DNA of 47,139 bases, taken from the NCBI RefSeq assembly GCF_938045345.1, contig NZ_CALIMS010000056.1, forward strand, positions 1 through 47,139, read 5' to 3'. The position numbers were made by a program, and so were the translations under genes. The notes beneath the pieces were generated by a model. The model searched no databases. It worked only from the letters and a program-made list of their open reading frames with translations, and had not been told where the DNA came from. The stretch is from an uncultured Campylobacter sp. (GTDB taxonomy: Bacteria > Campylobacterota > Campylobacteria > Campylobacterales > Campylobacteraceae). Below, one piece after another: positions 24,191-33,105 of this stretch. Within the stretch, counting starts at the first letter, position 1. Each line of letters opens with the position of its first letter.

Positions 24191-26161
24191 GTGCGCGCAA
24201 TATATAAATTATCGCTGATCACTGCTATAGCGACAGCTGGGATATCGAGTGAGTTAGAAAAACAAGGCAAAAGCGTAAATTTGGGCGAAATTACCGTAGT
24301 CAGTGCTACCGGCTATCGGCAAAATATTCAAGACGCACCCGCTTCTATCTCCGTTCTTACGCAAAAAGAGATACAAAAACGTAACTACCAAGATATCTCC
24401 GCAATGCTAAAAGATTTGCCAAGTGCCTTTACCGCAACGCTAGGTGCTGCATCTAGAAAAGGCATAAGCCTAAGAGGCCTATCTCAAAAATATACGAAAA
24501 TTTTAATCGACGGCAAGCCCGCGACTAGCGATAGCGCTTATAAAGGATTGAGAAGTATTGGCAGTAGCCAGAATTTCTTGCCTCCCGCAAATGCGATAGA
24601 GCGCATAGAGGTCATACGCGGTCCTATGAGCTCGCTTTACGGCAGCGACGCTATGGGCGGAGTAATAAATATCATCACCAAGGGCTTTTCAAATGAGCTT
24701 AGCGGCAATGTAAACGGATACTATACTTTTGCCAAAAAATCGCAAATAAAAGGTGATTATCAAACGGGTTTTTATCTAAACGGAGCTATCGTCCCGGACG
24801 TGCTAGGTATCGCACTTTACGGCAGATTTTTTGAAAAGATAGAGGACAAAGAGCCTTATGCAAATAGAAATAATGAAGAGACGAATATGGGCGCAAAACT
24901 GATGTATAACGTAACGCAAAACGATGAGGTAGCGCTTGATTATCGTAAAGTAAATAATAAATTTAGGCGTACATACGGGCGTACGCGAACAACCTCTGGA
25001 GGCAATAACGATATTGCGAAAGAGGATATGAAAGGCTACACTGCAAGTCTGTCTCATCAGGGAAAATACGATAAGTTTATGATAGATAGCTACGCAAATT
25101 ACGATAGCATGAAAGAAAGCGGTGCTCAGGATCTGCGTCTTAGAACGACTACGCTAAATTCTAAAGGCTCATATTTTTTCGATTCAAATGCTTTGAGCTT
25201 GGGTGTGCAATACCGAAGCGAGAGATTAAACGAAGCCGCCACTACCGCAGATGAGGCAAATGTCAAAAGATGGGATTATTCGATCTACGGCGAGGATGAT
25301 TTTTATCTAACTGATGATTTAACGCTAACCGGTGGAATCAGATATAACCGCGATAAGGACTACGGCGGCCATATATCGCCGCGCGCTTATGCCGTTTATC
25401 GTTTAAACGAAAGCTTTTCTATTAAAGGCGGCGTTTCGACGGGATATTCAACTCCGGATATTAAGCAGCGTAGCGAGGGCCTTGCCCTGCCGTTTGCAGG
25501 AGGTCAGGGAGCGCAGATCGGCAGAAGCTCTCTAAAGCCTGAAAGCAGCATAAGCTACGAAGGCGGGTTTTCTTACGACGATAACGATAAATTTAACTTT
25601 AGTGCTACTGCGTTTTATACCGAAATCAAAGATGGAATTTCTACCAAATTAATTTGCCGTCCAAGACCGGGAAATCCTTGCGTACATAACGGCAAAACTT
25701 ACAGGCGCGGTATTTGGGACACTATAAATATCGGAGAAGCCGAGGTTAGGGGTCTAGAGCTAAGTAGCGATTATCAAATTTTAGATAATTTGAAGCTGCA
25801 TGCAAACTACGCCTATACGAAATCCGAGCAAAAAACGGGTAGCGAGAAGGGTAAAACCTTAAATAATTTTCCAATCCATTCGGTAAAGCTAGGATTTGAT
25901 TACGACGTAAGCTCGAAGCTAAACTTATGGTCGCAAATAAATTATTATAGTAGGACGCGCGATAGCCTAAGCTACGATGAGGATATCCGCTCATACACAC
26001 TTTTTGATCTGGGCGCGAGCTATAAAGTTACAAAAGACGCAAGTTTAAATTTTACGCTTTATAATATATTCAACGAATTCGTACTAACGCGCTCGGGAAA
26101 TTACCAAATGATGGTCGTAGACGGGATGAAGGCGCAGGTTGGATTTAACGTGAATTTTTAA
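24191..26161 (+). CDS. TonB-dependent outer-membrane siderophore receptor
   Basis: A 656-residue outer-membrane receptor. Short signal peptide (MRAIYKLSLITAIATAGISS); TonB box region LGEITVVSATG; plug domain with ISLRGLSQKYTKILIDGKPA and ERIEVIRGPMSSLYGSDAMG; then a 22-strand-type barrel ending MKAQVGFNVNF with the usual terminal Phe. A loop cysteine pair (KLICRPRPGNPCVHNG) recalls the ferric-enterobactin receptor group (FepA/CfrB/IrgA). The start is GTG with an AAGG site. The AraC gene diverges from it and the PepSY protein follows 49 bases later, so this is an iron-siderophore uptake unit. The siderophore cannot be named. Confidence 0.88.
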   Translation: MRAIYKLSLITAIATAGISSELEKQGKSVNLGEITVVSATGYRQNIQDAPASISVLTQKEIQKRNYQDISAMLKDLPSAFTATLGAASRKGISLRGLSQKYTKILIDGKPATSDSAYKGLRSIGSSQNFLPPANAIERIEVIRGPMSSLYGSDAMGGVINIITKGFSNELSGNVNGYYTFAKKSQIKGDYQTGFYLNGAIVPDVLGIALYGRFFEKIEDKEPYANRNNEETNMGAKLMYNVTQNDEVALDYRKVNNKFRRTYGRTRTTSGGNNDIAKEDMKGYTASLSHQGKYDKFMIDSYANYDSMKESGAQDLRLRTTTLNSKGSYFFDSNALSLGVQYRSERLNEAATTADEANVKRWDYSIYGEDDFYLTDDLTLTGGIRYNRDKDYGGHISPRAYAVYRLNESFSIKGGVSTGYSTPDIKQRSEGLALPFAGGQGAQIGRSSLKPESSISYEGGFSYDDNDKFNFSATAFYTEIKDGISTKLICRPRPGNPCVHNGKTYRRGIWDTINIGEAEVRGLELSSDYQILDNLKLHANYAYTKSEQKTGSEKGKTLNNFPIHSVKLGFDYDVSSKLNLWSQINYYSRTRDSLSYDEDIRSYTLFDLGASYKVTKDASLNFTLYNIFNEFVLTRSGNYQMMVVDGMKAQVGFNVNF

Positions 26162-26210
26162 ATTCGCGGCGTATAAATTTCGTCCACGGATTTAAAATTT
26201 AAGGAAATTA

Positions 26211-27356
26211 ATGGCGATTCTAAAAAGGAAAAAATTTTGGTTCAATGTCCACCTTATTTTGACGCTTATATGCTGTGTGCCGATCTTAATCATAGCCCTT
26301 AGCGGCGCTATTATCTCGTATCACGACGAGATTATAGATGCGTTAAATCAAAGCAAATCTTTCGTGAGTCCGAGTGGAAAAGATGCCCTCGAACCCGCCG
26401 AAATTTTAAATATTTTCAGAAAAGTCAAGCCCGGTTTTACGCTCAGTTATTATAGAATTCCTCAAAATAAAAATGAGGCGATTAGGCTTTCCGGTACAGA
26501 TTCTAGCGGCGAGTTTAAATCATATTTTATAGATCCTTATAACGGCGAAATTACTTCGGAAAATATAGGCGATACGTTTATCGGCGTAATGCTAAACCTA
26601 CATACCAATCTGGGATTTGGGCTAAGCAAAAACGAAACTCTGCGGCTAATAGGCAAAAATATCGTGGCGCTTAGCACGGTTATGTTTATTTTGGTCTTAA
26701 TTTCAGGCGTGGTGATCTATTATCCTAGCTTTAGAGGGAAAATTTTACGCGCATTTAGGATAAATTTTAAAGCGAGAGGTTATGCGTTTTTATATAGCTT
26801 GCATGGCGCGGTCGGAGTTTTGCTGCTACCCGTTTTGCTTACGATAAGCGCTAGTGGGCTTTATTGGTCGTATGATTGGATAGCCAAAATCACCAACAGA
26901 GCGCTAGGGGAAAAGGAAATTTTTAGAAAAACGAGTTTTACCGAAGTGCGAGGATTTTCGCTTGAGGATGAAGATAAAATTTTAAATTTGCAGACGGCAT
27001 TTGATATTTTTAAGCGTGAACGCGGTGAAAACTATGAATTCTTCAATATTATCGCTCAAAAAGATGGAGAAAATTTTATGATCTTTTATTTCGATAGAGG
27101 CGAAAAGAGCGAAGAGCATATGAACACGATGAGTGTAAATGTTAAAAAGGGCATCTTGCGGCATGCTCGCTATGATGATGCGAAAAGCACTATGCCGCGC
27201 CCGTTTGCTATACATAAAACCGTTTTGAGCGTGCATTCGGGCTATATCTTTGGCGAGGCGGGCAAGTTCTTATTTTGCGTAGCGGCGATTTCTGTGTTAT
27301 TTTTCATAGTTACGGGATTTTGGATGAGCATAAAAAGAATTTATAAGAAAAGATAA
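26211..27356 (+). CDS. PepSY-associated membrane protein, probable ferric-siderophore reductase
   Basis: A 381-residue inner-membrane protein of the PepSY_TM (PiuB/FoxB/FpvG) family. Four membrane helices: about 13-36, 152-174, 190-216 and 345-370. A periplasmic PepSY-like region carries GEFKSYFIDPYNGEI (about residues 105-119). Conserved membrane histidines occur in NLHTNLGFG, YSLHGAVGVLLLP and SVHSGYIFGE and could ligate heme. Relatives reduce iron from siderophores in the periplasm. It follows the TonB receptor closely on the same strand. The substrate follows that of the receptor. Confidence 0.82.
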   Translation: MAILKRKKFWFNVHLILTLICCVPILIIALSGAIISYHDEIIDALNQSKSFVSPSGKDALEPAEILNIFRKVKPGFTLSYYRIPQNKNEAIRLSGTDSSGEFKSYFIDPYNGEITSENIGDTFIGVMLNLHTNLGFGLSKNETLRLIGKNIVALSTVMFILVLISGVVIYYPSFRGKILRAFRINFKARGYAFLYSLHGAVGVLLLPVLLTISASGLYWSYDWIAKITNRALGEKEIFRKTSFTEVRGFSLEDEDKILNLQTAFDIFKRERGENYEFFNIIAQKDGENFMIFYFDRGEKSEEHMNTMSVNVKKGILRHARYDDAKSTMPRPFAIHKTVLSVHSGYIFGEAGKFLFCVAAISVLFFIVTGFWMSIKRIYKKR

Positions 27357-27545
27357 ATCTATAAATTCAAAGCGGAGAGATAGCTTATCCGTGGCGTAAA
27401 TTTAAAATTTTATCCGAAGCGGTATCGCTTCTTTTCAGTTAATAAAATTTTATATACAGCGCTTTGAAATACTGCGTGCAGAGTCTTTGTGGGCCTTGTG
27501 CCGCATCTTGATTTTATTAAATTTGCTCCGGCATTTCGACCGCGC

Positions 27546-28478
27546 TCATTTGCCGCTCATAAAATCCCTAATATTCTGCGCGATCATCTTTATCAGCCGT
27601 TTGCGGGCCTCTATGCTCGCCCATGCGATGTGAGGCGTGATGACGACGTTGCGGCGATTTTTCACGCGCAAAAGCGGATGATCCGCCCTCATCGGCTCTG
27701 TTTGCAGCACGTCAAGCGCCGTGCGCAAGCCTCGTTCGTCCACGGCGCGAGCTAGCGCCTCCTCGTCCACGATGCCGCCGCGGCCGAAATTCATCAATAT
27801 GGCTCCCTCTTTCATCTTCGCAAGCTCCGTCTCGCCGATCAATCCCGCCGTTTTTTCATTTAGCGGGGCGTGGATCGAGACGATGTCGCAGGCTCTTAAA
27901 AGCGCGTCCAGGCTCACTCTGGCAAACTCGCCGTTGTCGTTCGCGCCGCTGGTGGAGTAGTATCTCACGTTTGCGCCGAACGCAGCGGCGATGCGGGCGA
28001 CCTTTTCGCCGATCTGTCCAAGTCCGATAACGCCGAATTCTTTGCCGTAAATTTCGCTGATGGGCGCGTCAATGTGAGTAAAAATTTCGCTCTCGCACCA
28101 TTTGCCGCTGCTGCCGTAATCCGCGTAGTATCCGAGCGCGTTGGTTAGCGCAAACAGCGACGCGAAGGTCTGCTGCACGACGCTGTTCGTCGAATAGCCC
28201 GCCACATTTTTCACCGCGATACCGCGAGCCTGCGCGGCCTGCATGTCGATGTTATTCGTGCCAGTGGCGCTGACGCAGATCAGCTTAAGCGCGGTTTGCG
28301 CCATGATCTCATCCGTGATTAAGACTTTGTTGGTGATGACGACGCCAGCGCCCGCTAGGCGCTGTGCGGTTTGCGCGGGCTCCGTCATCTCGTAGCTTTC
28401 AAACTCGCCTAAGTTCGCGATCTCGCTAAGATCGGCATCGCTTCCCAGCGTCGCGGCATCCAAACATACGATTTTCAT
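27546..28478 (-). CDS. D-2-hydroxyacid dehydrogenase, NAD-dependent
   Basis: A 310-residue cytosolic oxidoreductase reducing 2-keto acids such as hydroxypyruvate or glyoxylate (family-level). The NAD site is GVIGLGQIGEKVA. The catalytic set is present: Arg in NFGRGGIVDEEAL, Glu in DVLQTEPM and His in VITPHIAWAS. The family usually has Asn-Ile/Ala-Ala/Gly-Arg-Gly, so NFGRG is a mild variant. Synteny with the glutathionylspermidine synthase-like gene and UPF0323 lipoprotein (compare Cj0371-Cj0373) supports vertical descent, although a 600-base repeat-filled spacer now separates them. Confidence 0.85.
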   Translation of the reverse strand: MKIVCLDAATLGSDADLSEIANLGEFESYEMTEPAQTAQRLAGAGVVITNKVLITDEIMAQTALKLICVSATGTNNIDMQAAQARGIAVKNVAGYSTNSVVQQTFASLFALTNALGYYADYGSSGKWCESEIFTHIDAPISEIYGKEFGVIGLGQIGEKVARIAAAFGANVRYYSTSGANDNGEFARVSLDALLRACDIVSIHAPLNEKTAGLIGETELAKMKEGAILMNFGRGGIVDEEALARAVDERGLRTALDVLQTEPMRADHPLLRVKNRRNVVITPHIAWASIEARKRLIKMIAQNIRDFMSGK

Positions 28479-29096
28479 ATTTTCCCCTTTGCGTTTAAAA
28501 ATTTTAAGTCGTAGCAGCGCGGCTAAATTTAGCCGTTAAATTCCATTGCGCGATTCGGAGCACGGCGCTTAAACGGCAAATTTTAACTCTGCAAATTTAG
28601 CTATTGCGGAAATTTGCTCGCGAGATTTTACTATTGCAAAATTTACTCTCGCAAAATTTAACTATCGTGAATTCTGTCCTCGCGAAATTTAATGCTCGCA
28701 GCGCGCGGGGCGTTAAATTTTAAAATTCCAATTCATGCCGAAGCAGGCGTTAAATTTTACCGCCGCTGAAACCTGCGTCTAAATTTAAAATTTCAATTTG
28801 CGCAGAAGCGAGAGATAAATTTAATCGCTGCTGCCGCTCGCATTTAAATTTTAAATTTAGCTCGCGCGAATCTTACTCTGCACGAAATTTCAACTTACGC
28901 AAATTTAACCTGCACGAAATTTATCCGCGCAGAATTTTGGTCGTGCCGCTACGTTAAATTTCGCCGTAGCTTCCTAGCGTTAAATTTTACCGTTGAGCGG
29001 CGATAAAATTTACCGCCGCGAGAGCCTTGCTGCCAAAGCTATCGCCAAAATACTCCGCCTTAAAATTTCTCAAATTTTATAAAATTTGCTGCGCCG
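28479..29096. repeat. 618-bp spacer made largely of degenerate tandem AAATTT repeats
   Basis: From 28591 to about 28700 a unit of 14-17 bases repeats roughly seven times, for example GCAAAATTTACTCTC, GCAAAATTTAACTATC, GCGAAATTTAATGCTC. Around 28880-28945 a related unit (TGCACGAAATTT-ATC) repeats. Between them are the longer palindromic cores GTTAAATTTTAAAATTCC and CGTTAAATTTTACCG. No open frame of coding character was found. Confidence 0.75.
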
Positions 29097-30281
29097 CTAC
29101 TTTGCATCCTCGATGTAGTGCCCCACAAATTTTGAGAGATTATTGAGTATCTCGCCGCCCTTGCGGAAGCCCAGCGCGCAGCCTTCATAGGCGAAAAACA
29201 CCCCCGCTTGGTAGCTCTGGGCGCGCTCGTCTTTGTTGAGCTCGTAAAATTCCTGATACAAAAATTTCTGATTTCCGTATTCGCCGCCGTTTTCCTCTAT
29301 CTTTCTGCCGTCCGCGTCGAAAATCGCTATGTTCGCCCCCTCGCGCGCCAAAAACGGCTTTTTGATCATCTTTTTGCCGATGATCGGCGAAAAGGAGCTT
29401 TGTAGCAGCAGCGGGTGGTTCGGATACAGATCCCACAGGATTTTCATAATCCCCTTGCTTTGGAAAAGCAGCGTGTATGCGGGGTTTAGGATGATCGCCT
29501 TTTGATTTTGCACGATGTTTTTTAAGATGAGCGCAAGCTCGCCCTCCTCAATCGCGATCGCTTCCCAAGGGATTAGCTTGAACCAATACTCGTAGTTTTC
29601 GCCGTCAAAAAACACGCCCTCTTCGTCGTTAAATTCCACCTCGTCCACGTAGGCAAAGCGCGTCTTAAAGCCCGCATCCTCCGCGGTTTGCTGCAAAAGC
29701 TTCGTCGTCTTTTCATCCTCGACGTTGCCCGCGACGCTGCTAAATAAAATTTTCCACCCTTCGTAAAATTTAGAAAAATCCTCAAGTTCGCCGTCAAGCA
29801 CCACGAGTCGCTTGAAATTATCGCGCAGCGCGTCGTAGAGGTCGTTGAACTGGCTCGCCTCGTCCATGCCGTTTTCTTTGAGCATCGCCCACTGGATAAT
29901 CGCCGTCTCAAACACCGCCGTAGGCGTGTCGGCGTTAAATTCTATCAGCTTGATAGGCTTGCCGTCCAGCCCGCCTGCGAAATCGAAGCGCCCGTATAGG
30001 TGCCAGTGAACCTCGTTTTCCCAGCTTTGTTTGATTAGATCTACGAGGTTGAAGGGGATACCGAGCTCGTGGAAGAGGTTATTGTCGATGACATGCTGCG
30101 CGGCCGCGACAAACATCTCGTATAGCTCGTTCGCCGCTTCGTAATATGCATCCGCCTCCGCGGCGCTCACGCGCACGATCTCGTCGCTGACGTAAGGGGT
30201 CTCGTCTGCGTCCGTGTGCCAGTAAAAGCCGAGCTTTTCGAGATACTCGTTGCTTAACGGCGTTATCTTTTTTAGTTGCAT
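29097..30281 (-). CDS. glutathionylspermidine synthase family protein (ATP-grasp, YgiC-like)
   Basis: A 394-residue ATP-grasp enzyme of the GSP_synth family, without the amidase domain of full E. coli Gsp. It is the YgiC/YjfC type; substrate not established. Signature parts are ELGIPFNLVDLIKQSWEN, GRFDFAGG, KLIEFNADTPTAVFE (acidic metal/ATP residues), KKPFLAREGANIAI and YQAGVFFAYEG. The ATG at 30281 follows AAGGAT; an in-frame start 38 codons upstream reads basic repeat sequence and is rejected. It lies downstream of the UPF0323 lipoprotein gene in the same direction, the ygiB-ygiC arrangement, which suggests a joint envelope-related role. Confidence 0.83.
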   Translation of the reverse strand: MQLKKITPLSNEYLEKLGFYWHTDADETPYVSDEIVRVSAAEADAYYEAANELYEMFVAAAQHVIDNNLFHELGIPFNLVDLIKQSWENEVHWHLYGRFDFAGGLDGKPIKLIEFNADTPTAVFETAIIQWAMLKENGMDEASQFNDLYDALRDNFKRLVVLDGELEDFSKFYEGWKILFSSVAGNVEDEKTTKLLQQTAEDAGFKTRFAYVDEVEFNDEEGVFFDGENYEYWFKLIPWEAIAIEEGELALILKNIVQNQKAIILNPAYTLLFQSKGIMKILWDLYPNHPLLLQSSFSPIIGKKMIKKPFLAREGANIAIFDADGRKIEENGGEYGNQKFLYQEFYELNKDERAQSYQAGVFFAYEGCALGFRKGGEILNNLSKFVGHYIEDAK

Positions 30282-30644
30282 TTTTATCCTTTTTTTAAAA
30301 TTTAAATCCATTTGCGCCGCGATCTTTGCGGCTTTTGCTAGTTTTGATACGCATACGATTTCGCGTAAATTTAAAGTGCGCAAGGCACGCGGCAAAATTT
30401 AATTAGCGTAGATCATACGCGGCGATCGTGCATAAATTTAAGCTGCACGAGATATGCGGCTAAATTAAACGGCACGCAGACTGGTACAGATCGGGCGCGA
30501 CAGAAGCGATGAAATTTAGCCGAGCTTTACAGCGCGTTTTTGAAAAACCCACGTCAAATCAATGCTAAATTTGGCGCAAATTTTAAAATTCTGAGCTCTA
30601 AATTTAACTCGCCGCGCAGAGCCGCTGTATGTTTCAAAGCGCGC
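30282..30644. repeat. spacer with AAATTT repeats between the lipoprotein and synthase-like genes
   Basis: Repeated units such as GCGTAAATTTAAAGTGCGC, CATAAATTTAAGCTGCAC and GCAAAATTTAATTAGCG fill this stretch. Short frames crossing it show no coding character. Whether the operon is transcribed through it is unknown. Confidence 0.5.
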
Positions 30645-31232
30645 TTAGCCGCCGAAAAATCCGCCGCTCTTGCCGCTCTTACTTCCGCCGAAAAACCCGC
30701 TCTTGCCGCTTCGCGCTTTGGCGTTTTGCTGCTTTGCTTGATTGAAGCTATTTACACTTCTGGAGTAGGCGCTCGGGCTTTTGTAGGCGGTTTGGCGCTG
30801 ACTTTGGTAGGCTGGGTTGTTAAATAGCTTACCGCCGATCCACGAGCCGATGATGGCGCCCGCAGCGCTTGCCAAGATTGCTTCGCCCAGGCTCATGCCG
30901 CCGCTGCTAAGCTGCGCGTTTTGGTTGGTTAAATTTGAAGTGCCGGCGTCGATTTTGGCGTTTTCTTCGGCTAGAAGGGCTTTGGTTTCCTCATCGCTTA
31001 AAATTCTCTCCGTGCCGTCGAGCGATCTTAAGATAATCTGGGTTTTTTCGCTTGGAAATTCCTCTAAAATTTTATATTTTCCCGGCGCGACCTCTTCAAG
31101 CCGCACGAGCGCGCCTTCTTGCAGACGGACGTTTTGCTCCTGCTCCTTGTCGTCGCAGCCCGCTAACGAGCCTGCCATAACGAGCCCGAAGCCGCTTACC
31201 AGCGCATAGCTAGCGATTTTGCGTAGTTTCAT
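30645..31232 (-). CDS. UPF0323 family lipoprotein (YgiB/Cj0371-like)
   Basis: A 195-residue lipoprotein. The ATG at 31232 starts MKLRKIASYALVSGFGLVMA and the lipobox is LAGC (about residues 26-29). The middle region (RLQEGALVRLEEVAPGKYKI, then FPSEKTQIILRSLDGTE) is the conserved UPF0323 part. It is followed by a glycine-rich hydrophobic patch (AILASAAGAIIGSWIGGKLF) and a C-terminal tail of SGKSGFFGG-type repeats. An AAGGAA site precedes the start. The start overlaps the upstream HTH gene's stop in ATGA fashion, so they are coupled. C. jejuni Cj0371 affects motility-related traits in published work; a role here is not shown. Confidence 0.85.
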   Translation of the reverse strand: MKLRKIASYALVSGFGLVMAGSLAGCDDKEQEQNVRLQEGALVRLEEVAPGKYKILEEFPSEKTQIILRSLDGTERILSDEETKALLAEENAKIDAGTSNLTNQNAQLSSGGMSLGEAILASAAGAIIGSWIGGKLFNNPAYQSQRQTAYKSPSAYSRSVNSFNQAKQQNAKARSGKSGFFGGSKSGKSGGFFGG

Positions 31233-31867
31233 TTTTTTCCTTTCAATGATTTTATATCTAAGCTTTGATTTATCAAAAGCTCGTTTCCCTCGACGCGGAT
31301 AAACTCGCTCTTGCCGATGTTTTCGATGATTAGGCTTTGCGCTTTGAGGCGCTTTTTGCGTTTGAGCGATTTTACGAATTTTGCAAGGCTCGTCCATTCG
31401 CTGCGATCGAAGGTTTTTTCTTTGATTTCGACATCGTAGGGTTTGGCTTCGCGGCTTTTGCTCGAAAGCAGCGGTTTGTCGAAAAACGACAAAAAATATC
31501 TGAGCTTCTCGTCGCGCTCTTTATACATCAGCTTGATTTCATCTTTCGAAGCGATTAAAATTTCCTCTTTTTCTTTGTGAAGTCTGTCCTTATCGCTTTG
31601 CAGCGCTTCGATTTTACCTTTTAGCTCGGAGATTTCTTTGATGAGATAGTCGATGAAGCTTTGAGTGCCAGCTGTGCCACTGGTGCGCGGGCTTTTCGCA
31701 GAGTTTTGCGAAGTGGGCTCGCTTTGTTGTATTTCATCATCTAAAAGCACGTAGCGTACGCCGCCGCTTTCCTCGGCGCGCAAGGAATTTCTACGGATGC
31801 GGTTATAGACGGCTTCTTTTGAAATTCCTAAAATTTCGGCTGCTTCGCCGATCGAGACTTTTTTCAT
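31229..31867 (-). CDS. helix-turn-helix DNA-binding protein with coiled coil
   Basis: A 212-residue cytosolic protein. The N-terminus MKKVSIGEAAEILGISKEAV is a MerR-like/excisionase-type helix-turn-helix. A Ser/Thr-rich linker (about residues 45-65) follows, then a charged coiled coil (IKEISELKGKIEALQSDKDR) to about 125, and a basic C-terminal domain (FVKSLKRKKRLKAQSLIIEN). It starts the operon with the UPF0323 lipoprotein and probably the synthase-like gene. Repeated TTTTAGG/CCTAAAA motifs just upstream could be its own operator. Confidence 0.6.
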   Translation of the reverse strand: MKKVSIGEAAEILGISKEAVYNRIRRNSLRAEESGGVRYVLLDDEIQQSEPTSQNSAKSPRTSGTAGTQSFIDYLIKEISELKGKIEALQSDKDRLHKEKEEILIASKDEIKLMYKERDEKLRYFLSFFDKPLLSSKSREAKPYDVEIKEKTFDRSEWTSLAKFVKSLKRKKRLKAQSLIIENIGKSEFIRVEGNELLINQSLDIKSLKGKK

Positions 31868-31888
31868 ACAAAGATGCCTTTTAGCGTT

Positions 31889-31925
31889 TTAGGTAATTAT
31901 TGCTAAATTTGCCTAAAATAGGCAT
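31889..31925. promoter_or_regulatory. TTTTAGG inverted repeats upstream of the HTH gene
   Basis: TTTTAGGTAA (31889-31898) and TTGCCTAAAA (31911-31920) form an inverted pair with 9 of 10 matching positions. GCCTA-AAA-TAGGC (31913-31925) forms a second, overlapping palindrome. It lies within 60 bases of the HTH start, so autoregulation is plausible. Confidence 0.35.
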
Positions 31926-32092
31926 TAAACGCTTTATTTACAAAGATAGATTCCGCCTTGCCGCAGCTGGCGCGCGATAAATTCCGCTTGTTTGCGCCCA
32001 CACGATATAAAATTTCACTTCGCTCGCAAAAGCCGCGTAAAATTATTTTTTGCTGAGGTTTTAAAATTTTAGTCCAATAATGTTGCTTAATT

Positions 32093-32113
32093 AAGTATAT
32101 TTTTTATACACTT
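32093..32113. promoter_or_regulatory. inverted repeat upstream of the TetR gene, candidate operator
   Basis: AAGTATA on the left and TATACACTT on the right face each other across a T run (one unmatched base), 34 bases before the tetR-type start. Position and symmetry fit a TetR autorepression site that overlaps the promoter. Confidence 0.45.
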
Positions 32114-32146
32114 ATGAAAAAATTTTAGTATTTCAAAGGAGGCGAA

Positions 32147-32770
32147 ATGCCCGAATCGCCTAAATATAAAAAATCCGAAATTCGCTGTAAGCTCATTTTA
32201 GACGCGGCGCTGGAGCTGTTTTTAGCCAAAGGTTACGAGGCTACGAGCTTAAGCGATATCATCGAGCTTAGCGGCGGTTCGCTATCGTCGGTTTATAAGT
32301 ATTTTGATAACAAAGAAAGCCTATTTTTGCGCATCATCGAACTGCAAAGTAAAAAGCTCGACGAGCGAATGAACGAGCGCATGCGAATCAATAAAGACCT
32401 AAAATTGCGTGAGTATCTGCAGGAGTTTGCAGGGATTTATCTGGAGTTTCTTTTCGCTCCGGAGGCGATAAAATTCTATCGATTGATACTTTTCAGCGGC
32501 TTTAACGGTGCGCTTAGCGAGAGCCCAAAAATCTTTTTAAAAAGCGGCGTGCTAGGTTCGCCGAATGCGCTAGATGAGTATTTGGCGGCGCATGCGAACG
32601 AGTTTGCGCCCGGGCGCACGGCAAAAAGCCTAGCGCTATATTTTTGCTTTTTGCTTAGAGAGCCGCATTTTAGCAGGCTGCTGTTTTTCGACGAAAAGCT
32701 AAATTTCAAAGCGAGCGAGCTAATCAAGGATCGCATCGATATGTTTTTGCTAGGCGTAAAAAAGCGCTAG
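32147..32770 (+). CDS. TetR-family transcriptional regulator
   Basis: A 207-residue repressor-type protein. Its N-terminal helix-turn-helix is typical: LILDAALELFLAKGYEATSL, then SLSSVYKYFDNKESLF. The C-terminal ligand domain is helical and not recognisable further. An AAAGGAGG site precedes the ATG. A symmetric site lies upstream and a strong terminator directly follows, so it is a single-gene unit. The next gene downstream on the same strand is the RclA-type flavoprotein, a possible target. Confidence 0.85.
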   Translation: MPESPKYKKSEIRCKLILDAALELFLAKGYEATSLSDIIELSGGSLSSVYKYFDNKESLFLRIIELQSKKLDERMNERMRINKDLKLREYLQEFAGIYLEFLFAPEAIKFYRLILFSGFNGALSESPKIFLKSGVLGSPNALDEYLAAHANEFAPGRTAKSLALYFCFLLREPHFSRLLFFDEKLNFKASELIKDRIDMFLLGVKKR

Positions 32771-32772
32771 TG

Positions 32773-32806
32773 GCGGAATTTTACGGCGTAAATTCCGCGC
32801 TTTTTG
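32773..32806 (+). terminator. rho-independent terminator of the TetR gene
   Basis: GCGGAATTTTAC pairs with GTAAATTCCGC (11 pairs, one bulged T) around a GGC loop, followed by GC and a T5 run. It begins three bases after the stop codon. Confidence 0.65.
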
Positions 32807-33105
32807 CACCTTTAAATTTTATGAGCGGTTTGGGGCTTAGAATTTTGTAGCTTGGATTCTATCTGTTACCAAGCGCTATAAAACGCCGCATATCCCGCGC
32901 TTAGAATTGCAATTCTATCGGCGCAGAATTTTTAAAACGATTAGAGCCAAAATTTTATTTTCCGTATTAAATTCCGTGCTGCAGTTAGAATTTCATCGTG
33001 GAATTTCGCGCCTCTTGTCTGCGCCTTTAAATTTGCGCCACTCAGATTTTAAATTTAATAAAACCTCTTATAATCCCGCGAAATTTCAGATCAAAAGGAT
33101 AAAAA
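32807..33105. other. spacer before rclA
   Basis: With the terminator, this makes a 335-base stretch without a gene. It contains AAATTT motifs (near 32810, 33030 and 33050) and a perfect 16-base palindrome at 32902-32917. A promoter for rclA may lie near CCTCTTATAATCCC (about 33063-33076), where TATAAT reads as a -10 box about 35 bases before the ATG. Confidence 0.45.
32902..32917. promoter_or_regulatory. perfect 16-bp palindrome upstream of rclA
   Basis: TAGAATTGCAATTCTA is its own reverse complement. It lies about 190 bases before the rclA start in a region otherwise without long palindromes of this sequence type. It could bind a dimeric regulator such as the adjacent TetR protein, though it does not match the site in front of tetR. 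Confidence 0.3.

Noticed and set aside
28591..28945. Possible CRISPR array
   Set aside because: Units are too short and degenerate, spacers are not unique 30-40 bp segments, and no cas gene is present.
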